DNA of 20,689 nucleotides from CAZECR01 sp964510495 (GTDB lineage Bacteria; Patescibacteriota; Patescibacteriia; Magasanikbacterales; GWA2-37-8), in contig CAZECR010000019.1 in assembly GCA_964510495.1 (NCBI GenBank), positions 1 through 20,689 of the forward strand, in the 5' to 3' direction. A program made the translations under genes and the position numbers. Positions within the stretch are counted from its first letter, which is position 1. Every line of letters begins with the position of its first letter. The notes under the pieces were generated by a model that saw only the letters and a program-made list of their open reading frames with translations, did no database searches and had not been told where the DNA came from. Below are positions 1-4,497 of this stretch, piece by piece.

Positions 1-189
1 AAAAAAATAACCCCAGAGCGCCAAGGGGGCGAAAAGGAGTTACTTGTTATCGATCGGCTAACTAAAGCGGTTTGACGTGTTCCGTCAAAGTAAGTGGTAA
101 ACCGCAGCAAAGGCCCTCAGGCCTAAGCAATATGAGTAAACCTAAAATTTGTATTGTAGAACATTTTTGCCGCCTCAGCGCTCGATCTG
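1..189 (-). ncRNA. Candidate structured non-coding RNA, unknown family
   Basis: No plausible protein gene lies here, but the minus strand behaves like a stand-alone RNA gene. A strong promoter (196-224) predicts a start near 189. Bases 183-164 pair with 35-16 in a 20-position closing helix (P1) with only two mismatches; U177-G22 and G176-U23 are wobbles that exist only on the minus strand. Inside it, a nested fold is possible: 142-135 with 44-38 (one bulge), hairpin 128-107 (arms AGGCC/GGCCU, loop UGAG, tandem U-U, closing GC), hairpin 105-67 (GCGGUUU/AAACCGC capped by GACG-GAACA-CGUC), and a short hairpin 62-46. A run of seven U (7-1) follows P1. I see no tmRNA, SRP or RNase P signature. A divergent 6S-like RNA is conceivable from size and closing helix, but the branched interior argues against it. 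The true 3' end may lie left of the window. Confidence 0.62.
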
Positions 190-195
190 TTTTGT

Positions 196-224
196 AGTAT
201 AAAGGGGTGGAAAAATACTGTCAA
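196..224 (-). promoter_or_regulatory. Strong promoter for the left-edge RNA
   Basis: On the minus strand TTGACA (224-219) is followed after exactly 17 bases by TATACT (201-196). The predicted start, about 189, lies some 6 nt before the first base of the RNA's closing helix. It sits just downstream of the ndk terminator, so it would start a new transcript. Confidence 0.75.
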
Positions 225-232
225 ATATAAAT

Positions 233-262
233 AAAAAAATCCGCTTGAGTAGCGGATTTTTT
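233..262 (-). terminator. Intrinsic terminator after ndk
   Basis: The arms ATCCGC (239-244) and GCGGAT (252-257) are flanked by A and T runs that extend the stem to about 11 bp around a 7-nt loop. On the minus strand it ends in a T run, 12 bases after the ndk stop codon. The hairpin is symmetrical and could work in both directions. Confidence 0.85.
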
Positions 263-274
263 AAGTGGTAAAAA

Positions 275-856
275 TTAATCGGTAATGCGTTTGTAGTCAA
301 AAATGACATCTTCGCGTCCACCAAACCAGTGCTTGATTTCATGCTGCGCTTCTTCAGGAGTTTCGGAAGCATGAATCAGGTTCATAACCGGGCGTTTTTC
401 AATGTTAGCAATTGCTGGTGAATCAGCAGAATAGTCGCCGCGGATCGTACCCATATCGGCGAGGTACGGCATAGTGGCTCCACAAATCTTGCGTACCATA
501 TCGACTGCATGCACACCTTCCACAACCATACGAACAAGTGGTGCAGAGGTCATGTAACTTACGAGCCAGCTGCGAACTTGTTTGCCGATCTCGAGGTCTT
601 CGTTGGTACCAAAATCTTTCGAAGCATCCATACCATATTTTTCGTAGGTTCCAAGGGTCTTCTGACCAACGCGGCGAATCCACGCTTCTTCTTTTGGATA
701 GTGGTTATCGATCTGGTCGTGGGTTGGCTGGAACATTTCGAGAGCAACGATCTTGAGATCACGCTGTTCAAAGCGGCGGATGATTTCACCGATCAAACCT
801 TTCTGAACACCATCAGGCTTGATCATGGCATAGGTTCGTTCCTTTTTAAAGTTCAT
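275..856 (-). CDS. ndk: Nucleoside diphosphate kinase with internal insertion
   Basis: Transfers the gamma phosphate from ATP to nucleoside diphosphates through a phosphohistidine, balancing the NTP and dNTP pools in the cytoplasm. The 193-residue protein has KPDGVQ (13-18) near the start, YMTSAP (101-106), GTIRGDY (136-142) and NLIHASET (159-166), where His162 is the expected catalytic histidine. Usual bacterial NDKs are about 140 residues. The extra length is mostly between HY (52-53) and YMTSAP, about 50 residues where about 20 is usual, so this is an in-frame insertion near the nucleotide-binding face rather than a fusion. The ATG at 856 fits a leader of about 37 nt from the promoter at 901-929; no Shine-Dalgarno is visible. 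It is a single-gene unit between that promoter and the terminator at 233-262. Confidence 0.95.
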   Translation of the reverse strand: MNFKKERTYAMIKPDGVQKGLIGEIIRRFEQRDLKIVALEMFQPTHDQIDNHYPKEEAWIRRVGQKTLGTYEKYGMDASKDFGTNEDLEIGKQVRSWLVSYMTSAPLVRMVVEGVHAVDMVRKICGATMPYLADMGTIRGDYSADSPAIANIEKRPVMNLIHASETPEEAQHEIKHWFGGREDVIFDYKRITD

Positions 857-900
857 AGGAGAATACTTAGGTGATTTAAGAAGTGCCTTTTAATGGACGA

Positions 901-929
901 AATATAGCAGAAAACCTTTGTGGTGTCAA
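901..929 (-). promoter_or_regulatory. ndk promoter overlapping the yraN stop codon
   Basis: TTGACA (929-924), 17-base spacer, TATATT (906-901), with TGC directly before the -10 box (extended -10). The TGA stop codon of yraN (928-926) is inside the -35 hexamer. The predicted start is about 37 nt upstream of the ndk ATG. Confidence 0.8.
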
Positions 930-1288
930 CAGAATACCGCCAATCTAAACGAGATTCGCGCTGTCGCTCGGTTAAATGTAACCAAGAGCCCCGCGAGAAT
1001 TAACGACCGGTCGGCAATATTACGCTGATAACAATACATTTTAAGGGTTTTCTGGAGTTTTCGTAGTTTGGCGGGAGTAATGGCTAAATCTGTAGCCATG
1101 TCGCCAGCTGCTCTGGTTTTGACCTCAATAAAATAATAATCCCCTCCTTTCTCGGCTATAATATCGATTTCACCAGCCGTGGTGTGGTAATTACGCTCGC
1201 GAATTAAAAACTTTTGTCTAACTAAAAAGTCGCAGGCCTGTGACTCTCCCCAAGCGCCTACGACTGTTGTCCCCCTTCGTACACCCAT
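926..1288 (-). CDS. yraN: YraN/UPF0102 family nuclease-like protein
   Basis: A 120-residue member of the YraN (UPF0102) family, which has a restriction-endonuclease-like fold; its cellular role is poorly defined and is usually linked to DNA or Holliday-junction processing. The family signature is clear: GAWGESQACDFL near the N-terminus, then GEID and, after about 13 residues, EVKTR, the acidic/lysine core of the PD-(D/E)XK fold. A KLRKLQKTLKMY segment follows, as in relatives. I place the start at ATG 1288; an in-frame TTG two codons upstream (1294) is less likely. The TGA stop shows UGA is read as stop here. It starts 12 bases after the stop of the preceding membrane-protein fragment, so the two are probably co-transcribed. 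Confidence 0.88.
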   Translation of the reverse strand: MGVRRGTTVVGAWGESQACDFLVRQKFLIRERNYHTTAGEIDIIAEKGGDYYFIEVKTRAAGDMATDLAITPAKLRKLQKTLKMYCYQRNIADRSLILAGLLVTFNRATARISFRLAVFC

Positions 1289-1300
1289 AGACAAGACAGT

Positions 1301-1507
1301 TTATGCTCGCTTTGGAAGATACTTATCTTTAATCGATTTTTGGAGTTGTTGTGCGCGGATAACCGGTACACGTTTGGTAGCAAAACGAGTTACTTTCAGA
1401 ATCCACCAGACAAGGAGCGGTGCCCATGGTAAGAGCCAAAAACGCCAGGAGAAAAATGGAATACGTTCTTGACGGAAGAAAAACCACACAAGCCCGAGAA
1501 AACCCAT
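1301..1507 (-). CDS. C-terminal part of a small membrane protein, cut by gap
   Basis: About 68 residues that run into the assembly gap at 1508. The sequence is strongly hydrophobic and Trp/Phe-rich (GLVWFFF, then WRFWLLPWAPLLVWWIL), giving one or two membrane segments, followed by a basic tail ending in KYLPKRA. The Met codon touching the gap (1507-1505) may be a genuine start or an internal residue. I do not recognise the family. Its position just upstream of yraN and the tight spacing suggest the same operon, with the methyltransferase on the other side of the gap. Confidence 0.5.
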   Translation of the reverse strand: MGFLGLVWFFFRQERIPFFSWRFWLLPWAPLLVWWILKVTRFATKRVPVIRAQQLQKSIKDKYLPKRA

Positions 1508-1607
1508 NNNNNNNNNNNNNNNNNNNNNNNNNNNNNNNNNNNNNNNNNNNNNNNNNNNNNNNNNNNNNNNNNNNNNNNNNNNNNNNNNNNNNNNNNNNNN
1601 NNNNNNN
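1508..1607. other. Assembly gap (100 N)
   Basis: Exactly 100 N, a placeholder length. It separates the methyltransferase stop codon (1608-1610) from the membrane-protein fragment, so the number of genes lost here is unknown. Confidence 0.99.
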
Positions 1608-2156
1608 TTATTCTTTTCTAAAAATACTACAGTAATGATAGTCGCCCGAAGGAAAAGATTCCACGGTAAGGAGGCCTTGTTTATGAGCCATCTCCTGAAT
1701 CTGCTCTGGCGTAAGCATCACTGCCTGGCTCGGCCCTAAGGTTCCAAGAGGCCTTGCCCACTCAATAATAGCGAGAAAGCCATTTTTTTTCAAGAGGCGC
1801 GCTGCTTCGGCCACAGCCGCACTTTTATCGCCAAGGAGCGACACCACATTTACAAAAAAGCACCCGTCAAGCGTTTCAGCCGGAATAGCCGTTTTTCCAA
1901 CCATTTCTATATTAGACCAAATCGTCTGCACATTGTCGTACCCTTCCGAACGAATGCGACTTTTGATATTTTCAAGGACTTCTTTCAAAATATCGACCGC
2001 GTAGACCACGCCGGTTTCCTGAACTTGCCGTGAAGCGGAAAAAACAAAATGCCCGGTTCGACCACAACCAAGATCGGCAACACGCATACCTTTGCCAAGA
2101 CCAATTTTTTCAAAAATGACGTGAGGGTCAATAAGGGCAAGTCCAGCGTGTGACAT
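1608..2156 (-). CDS. Class I SAM-dependent methyltransferase
   Basis: A 182-residue cytoplasmic methyltransferase with a Rossmann fold. Motif I is VADLGCGRTGHF (26-37), the glycine-rich loop for S-adenosylmethionine; an acidic residue after strand 2 is Asp55 (VYAVDI). FVNVVSLL (101-108) corresponds to motif IV, and KKNGFLAIIEW (123-133) to the post-motif region that closes the sheet. The overall pattern resembles UbiE/Methyltransf_11-type enzymes, but the substrate cannot be read from the sequence. The TAA stop is the last codon before the assembly gap, so the gene appears complete. It starts 3 bases after the stop of the small membrane protein, so the two are an operon. Confidence 0.85.
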   Translation of the reverse strand: MSHAGLALIDPHVIFEKIGLGKGMRVADLGCGRTGHFVFSASRQVQETGVVYAVDILKEVLENIKSRIRSEGYDNVQTIWSNIEMVGKTAIPAETLDGCFFVNVVSLLGDKSAAVAEAARLLKKNGFLAIIEWARPLGTLGPSQAVMLTPEQIQEMAHKQGLLTVESFPSGDYHYCSIFRKE

Positions 2157-2159
2157 ATA

Positions 2160-2402
2160 TTAGCGAACAAAAAGTTTACCGACTGTCCCCATTAAAAAAG
2201 CACCCATTAAATTGGTAATAACCATAAACCCGAAAAAAATAATAACGATGCCGATGAGTTTATAAAACAATCGGCTACCACCATTGAAACCCAAATGCTC
2301 TTCGGCCCATGCAACTGTTCCAAAATTCTGCAAAAACCATTCTGATTTAACGACGAGAAGCCCGCCAACTACTATCATGATGAGTCCCAAAATATAATGC
2401 AT
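2160..2402 (-). CDS. Small two-helix membrane protein, unknown function
   Basis: An 80-residue protein with two predicted transmembrane helices, about residues 3-19 (YILGLIMIVVGGLLVVK) and 45-67 (LFYKLIGIVIIFFGFMVI), joined by a polar loop with WAEEHLG. I do not recognise the family; its size and layout are common in reduced Patescibacteria genomes. I chose ATG 2402 because the upstream extension of this frame is low-complexity and passes through the preceding terminator and hairpins, while a candidate promoter lies at 2432-2459. It is tightly coupled to the downstream methyltransferase. Confidence 0.7.
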   Translation of the reverse strand: MHYILGLIMIVVGGLLVVKSEWFLQNFGTVAWAEEHLGFNGGSRLFYKLIGIVIIFFGFMVITNLMGAFLMGTVGKLFVR

Positions 2403-2431
2403 ATCTTTTATAAGTAATACCTGTCTCTTAT

Positions 2432-2459
2432 AGTATACTGAAAAAAATGATTTTTTAAA
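2432..2459 (-). promoter_or_regulatory. Candidate promoter for the membrane protein-methyltransferase unit
   Basis: TTTAAA (2459-2454), 16-base spacer, TATACT (2437-2432). The -35 matches 4 of 6 consensus bases. A start near 2425 leaves a leader of about 23 nt. The same TATACT box appears at several other promoters in the window. Confidence 0.45.
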
Positions 2460-2462
2460 AGT

Positions 2463-2485
2463 AAAAACTACTTTTGGCAAGTAGT
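2463..2485 (-). terminator. Intrinsic terminator after the lipoprotein gene
   Basis: ACTACTT (2485-2479) pairs with AAGTAGT (2473-2467) around a 5-nt loop and is followed on the minus strand by TTTTT. It lies about 60 bases past the lipoprotein stop, after the GC-rich hairpin at 2501-2535. Confidence 0.6.
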
Positions 2486-2500
2486 CGAGGGGGGGGCGAC

Positions 2501-2535
2501 AGCGAAGCGTGGGCGTAGAGTCCCCACGCTTCGCT
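2501..2535. repeat. GC-rich REP-like hairpin
   Basis: Perfect 13-bp inverted repeat: AGCGAAGCGTGGG (2501-2513) and CCCACGCTTCGCT (2523-2535), with a 9-nt loop. A run of eight G sits beside it, inside GTCG...CGAC (2484-2500), a smaller second hairpin. No T run follows directly on either strand, so it looks like a REP-type intergenic element or 3'-end stabiliser rather than a terminator. Confidence 0.6.
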
Positions 2536-2545
2536 GGTAGATTTT

Positions 2546-2797
2546 TCATTCCTGGTTGTTCTCGGTATCGTAAGCAGGCTCGAAGGTACCCGGATCAGGC
2601 TCTCCGGGGCTAACCTTGATCGGGTGGGGCTGCTTGGCCCAGGGAACCCCGGTGAGGTCAGGGGTGGCCGGCGCCAAATCTGGCTGCTTCCGAGGCGGCG
2701 AAACAAAGGCTTGGTCGTTCATCGGTTCAACCACAACCCTGTTCGGGCAGCCGCACAGAAGGCATATGCCTAACGAGGCTGCACGCAAACGCTGCAT
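2546..2797 (-). CDS. Small proline-rich lipoprotein candidate
   Basis: An 83-residue protein of unknown function. The N-terminus (basic MQRLR, hydrophobic AASLGICLL, then CGC) reads as a lipoprotein signal peptide with Cys17 as the likely lipidated residue (lipobox LCGC). The rest is hydrophilic, rich in Pro, Asp and Glu, and probably unstructured. The frame is open upstream to 2914, but that start lies inside the promoter, so ATG 2797 is preferred; GTG 2812, preceded closely by GGAG, is the alternative. The gene has its own promoter and terminator. The DNA is much richer in GC than the surroundings (by hand count 83 G or C of 120 at 2581-2700, against roughly 35-45% nearby), which suggests foreign origin or unusual selection. 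Signal peptidase II processing is inferred from the motif only. Confidence 0.55.
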   Translation of the reverse strand: MQRLRAASLGICLLCGCPNRVVVEPMNDQAFVSPPRKQPDLAPATPDLTGVPWAKQPHPIKVSPGEPDPGTFEPAYDTENNQE

Positions 2798-2885
2798 TGA
2801 GTTTTTAACCACTTTCTCCGCATTCAGGCGGTACCAATAAGCAGGCTCTACGTACTGATACCGACCGAACAACAGAGAATACGGG

Positions 2886-2914
2886 ATTCTATTCAAAAAA
2901 AGCATCACTGTCAA
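2886..2914 (-). promoter_or_regulatory. Strong promoter for the lipoprotein gene
   Basis: TTGACA (2914-2909), 17-base spacer, TAGAAT (2891-2886). The predicted start is near 2879, giving a leader of about 80 nt before ATG 2797. The same box pair drives the DHH gene at 10381-10409. Confidence 0.75.
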
Positions 2915-2920
2915 TAGTAT

Positions 2921-2953
2921 AAAAAAACAGAAATACTAGTATTTCTGTTTTTT
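2921..2953 (-). terminator. Terminator after tRNA-Leu (perfect palindrome)
   Basis: A 32-base perfect palindrome centred on ACTAGT with A and T runs at its ends (2922-2953). On the minus strand it begins at the base after the encoded CCA of the tRNA and ends with a run of T (2927-2921). It is symmetrical, but nothing on the plus strand needs it. Confidence 0.85.
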
Positions 2954-3039
2954 GGTGCCCAGGAGAAGACTCGAACTTCCATTCCCTTGCGGGAGCTACC
3001 ACCTCAAGGTAGTGCGTCTACCAATTTCGCCACCTGGGC
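2953..3039 (-). tRNA. tRNA-Leu, anticodon GAG
   Basis: An 87-base class II tRNA. Acceptor arms GCCCAGG and CCTGGGC pair fully, followed by discriminator A and an encoded CCA. The anticodon stem CTACC/GGTAG encloses the loop TTGAGGT, giving anticodon GAG, which reads CUC and CUU leucine codons. The long variable arm (TCCC-GCAA-GGGA) and discriminator A are typical of leucine tRNAs. The T-arm is GGAAG-TTCGAGT-CTTCT. It begins 7 bases after the stop of the kinase-like gene with no visible promoter of its own, so it is probably cut from that mRNA. Confidence 0.97.
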
Positions 3040-3046
3040 ATTTTGT

Positions 3047-3811
3047 TTAAAACTTTCGATTCCGACCAACGATCATATCGATCTTTTCTTTGGCCATGGT
3101 AATCCTTACTTTAAGTTCTTTAGTCGTTTTACCATCCGCTTCAACTACGAATGGGTCGTCGGATTCAATCCGCATTTCGCCGAACGGAAATACGCTTGGC
3201 TCCTCATAGGTATACCCGAACCACCCCTTCTTTGTCAATGGCCGCAAAAACGCTTCAAGCTTGCCATCCTGTGGATGAACGACTTCTAAGTCACTATCTT
3301 TTTTACTACGTTTCCAATAAAAAGGCTGTAAATTACACACAATTACTTCCATAAGATCATTAGCCTTAACCATAAAACGGTCGTCATAGGTGACCGCAAC
3401 ACGCGACGGCCGGACGTGCAAACGCGACACAAAATACCGATTATTAATAAGACCGACATCTAATTTTTCGCGGCGGCGCTGCGACAAAACTGAACAGGCT
3501 TCAACACCAACCGGAATACCTAAAACTTCCGCAATAGTATTGTCAGGTCCAATTGGCAAAAAACCAAAGACCACATTACACGTCGCGCTTTTAGAAAGCA
3601 CGTGTCCAAAAGTCTGATCATTACCAACAATGACGACTGTCTTAGCGCCGCGCTTAATTTCGTCATCAATAATGGGTTTAGCATCCGCATAATTAGTCAG
3701 ACGCAAAATTTTTCCGGTAATACCAAAATCAGTCAACTGCACTTCAATTGCTTTAATGGTCGGAAGATACTTCTTGTCCCGCAAGAAGTTGTCGTAGAGA
3801 TACACGTACAT
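3047..3811 (-). CDS. Diacylglycerol-kinase-like protein with altered active-site loop
   Basis: A 254-residue protein resembling the DAGK catalytic domain (YegS/LCB5 lipid kinase superfamily). The region AKTVVIVGNDQTFGHVLS (56-73) aligns with the nucleotide-binding GGDGT loop, and GFLPIGPDNTIAEVLGIP (83-100) with the usual PLGTGNDFAR segment. Both are altered: GGDGT reads GNDQT (63-67) and GTGN reads GPDN (88-91), although Asp65 is kept. The N-terminus is short and lacks the usual early NP motif. It may phosphorylate a lipid or sphingoid-like substrate, or be a non-catalytic descendant. The ATG at 3811 lies at the edge of a nested hairpin (3811-3900) and no Shine-Dalgarno is visible. It sits between bactofilin and tRNA-Leu in one apparent transcript. 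Confidence 0.7.
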   Translation of the reverse strand: MYVYLYDNFLRDKKYLPTIKAIEVQLTDFGITGKILRLTNYADAKPIIDDEIKRGAKTVVIVGNDQTFGHVLSKSATCNVVFGFLPIGPDNTIAEVLGIPVGVEACSVLSQRRREKLDVGLINNRYFVSRLHVRPSRVAVTYDDRFMVKANDLMEVIVCNLQPFYWKRSKKDSDLEVVHPQDGKLEAFLRPLTKKGWFGYTYEEPSVFPFGEMRIESDDPFVVEADGKTTKELKVRITMAKEKIDMIVGRNRKF

Positions 3812-3900
3812 AGCTGATGATCTAAATCCTAATTTCTAGCCTGCCTGCCGATAGGCAGGCTTCAAATAACTGAACAGTAGAAATTAAACACTATCAGCTA
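3811..3900 (-). promoter_or_regulatory. Nested intergenic RNA hairpin spanning bactofilin stop and kinase start
   Basis: Three inverted repeats are nested: outer TAGCTGAT (3811-3818) with ATCAGCTA (3893-3900), middle AATTTCTA (3831-3838) with TAGAAATT (3878-3885), inner AGCCTGCC (3838-3845) with GGCAGGCT (3854-3861). On the minus-strand RNA the middle helix gains three pairs (3886-3888 with 3830-3828, two of them G-U). The outer helix contains the bactofilin UGA and the first base of the kinase AUG, an arrangement suited to translational coupling. The inner part resembles a common Patescibacteria intergenic repeat. Confidence 0.6.
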
Positions 3901-4388
3901 ACGAGAGAGACTTCTTCGTTATTTCTTTTGATGGTTGAAGAACGCGTTGTGCGAGGAGGTTTCATATCAGCTCCTTCGAGGCCTGGCATCGTGACTTTGC
4001 CGTATAAAATTGCACCGCCTTCGATCACGAGCGTGCGAGCCTCAATGTCACCAAGGACTTTAGCAGTAGAAGTGAGTTCAAGTGTTTCCTTAACTTTCAT
4101 ATTACCTTTTACTTCACCCGAAATTTTAGCACTGCCCGCCCTGACATTTGCCACAATTTTTGCACCTTGTTCGACAAGTAAAAATTTACTGGTAGCAACA
4201 CTTCCGGAAACAGTTCCCTTTACAACAATATTTCCTTCTGAAGCAAAATCACCCTCTACATTTACCGAGGGACCGACGACAGTTTCCACTTCGTCCCGAG
4301 TATCTTCCATAATATCCATATCTTCTTCATCATCATCAAGAATCGGGGCTTCCTGCACATACTTGGGAGCAGCTTTTTGAAAGATCAT
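3894..4388 (-). CDS. Bactofilin-like cytoskeletal protein
   Basis: A 164-residue bactofilin family protein. Bactofilins self-assemble without nucleotide into filaments at the inner membrane and act as scaffolds for cell shape and wall enzymes. After a short lead (MIFQKAAPKYVQ) and an acidic stretch (DDDEEDMDIMED, 18-29) comes the beta-helical DUF583 region, about 37-135: VGPSVNVEGDFASEGNIVVKG, then repeating VxGxV-type turns (GTVSGSVAT, GEVKGNMKV, ILYGKVTMP). The tail is basic. The frame is open to 4511, but ATG 4388 gives the normal bactofilin start and fits the extended -10 box at 4425-4433; the upstream stretch crosses that box and reads as low-complexity Phe/Lys. It ends with TGA, inside the hairpin shared with the downstream gene. 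Confidence 0.9.
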   Translation of the reverse strand: MIFQKAAPKYVQEAPILDDDEEDMDIMEDTRDEVETVVGPSVNVEGDFASEGNIVVKGTVSGSVATSKFLLVEQGAKIVANVRAGSAKISGEVKGNMKVKETLELTSTAKVLGDIEARTLVIEGGAILYGKVTMPGLEGADMKPPRTTRSSTIKRNNEEVSLVS

Positions 4389-4424
4389 AACAAAGAAAAA
4401 TAAAAAGTTAAGAAGTCTACCGAG

Positions 4425-4433
4425 AGTATAGCA
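4425..4433 (-). promoter_or_regulatory. Extended -10 promoter for bactofilin
   Basis: TGC directly before TATACT on the minus strand. No good -35 is visible, as is usual for extended -10 promoters. The predicted start is near 4418, about 30 nt before the ATG. It would separate the bactofilin unit from argS, after which no U-run terminator is seen. Confidence 0.5.
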
Positions 4434-4497
4434 CTTTTTTGTGAAAAAAGAAAACACAACCCTCCCCTTACCTTGAATACATTTTGTATTCAATTGT

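Noticed and set aside
16..183. The left-edge structured RNA encoded on the plus strand
   Set aside because: The same arms pair less well (two wobbles become mismatches), and the visible promoter and U tract belong to the minus strand.
926..928. UGA-recoding lineage (Absconditabacteria/Gracilibacteria)
   Set aside because: TGA ends yraN and bactofilin at the positions expected, and no in-frame TGA glycine is seen in the conserved genes.
2798..2914. Longer lipoprotein frame starting at 2914
   Set aside because: That ATG lies inside the promoter boxes and would bury the lipoprotein signal peptide in the middle of the protein.
3928..4380. Open frame of 150 codons on the plus strand opposite bactofilin
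   Set aside because: Ser/Thr/Pro-rich antisense shadow of a well-supported gene, with no promoter or family signature.
4473..4493. Hairpin TTGAATACA/TGTATTCAA after argS as a terminator
   Set aside because: The stem is AT-rich and is followed on the minus strand by GGTAAGGGGAGGG, not by a T run; I left it unlisted.
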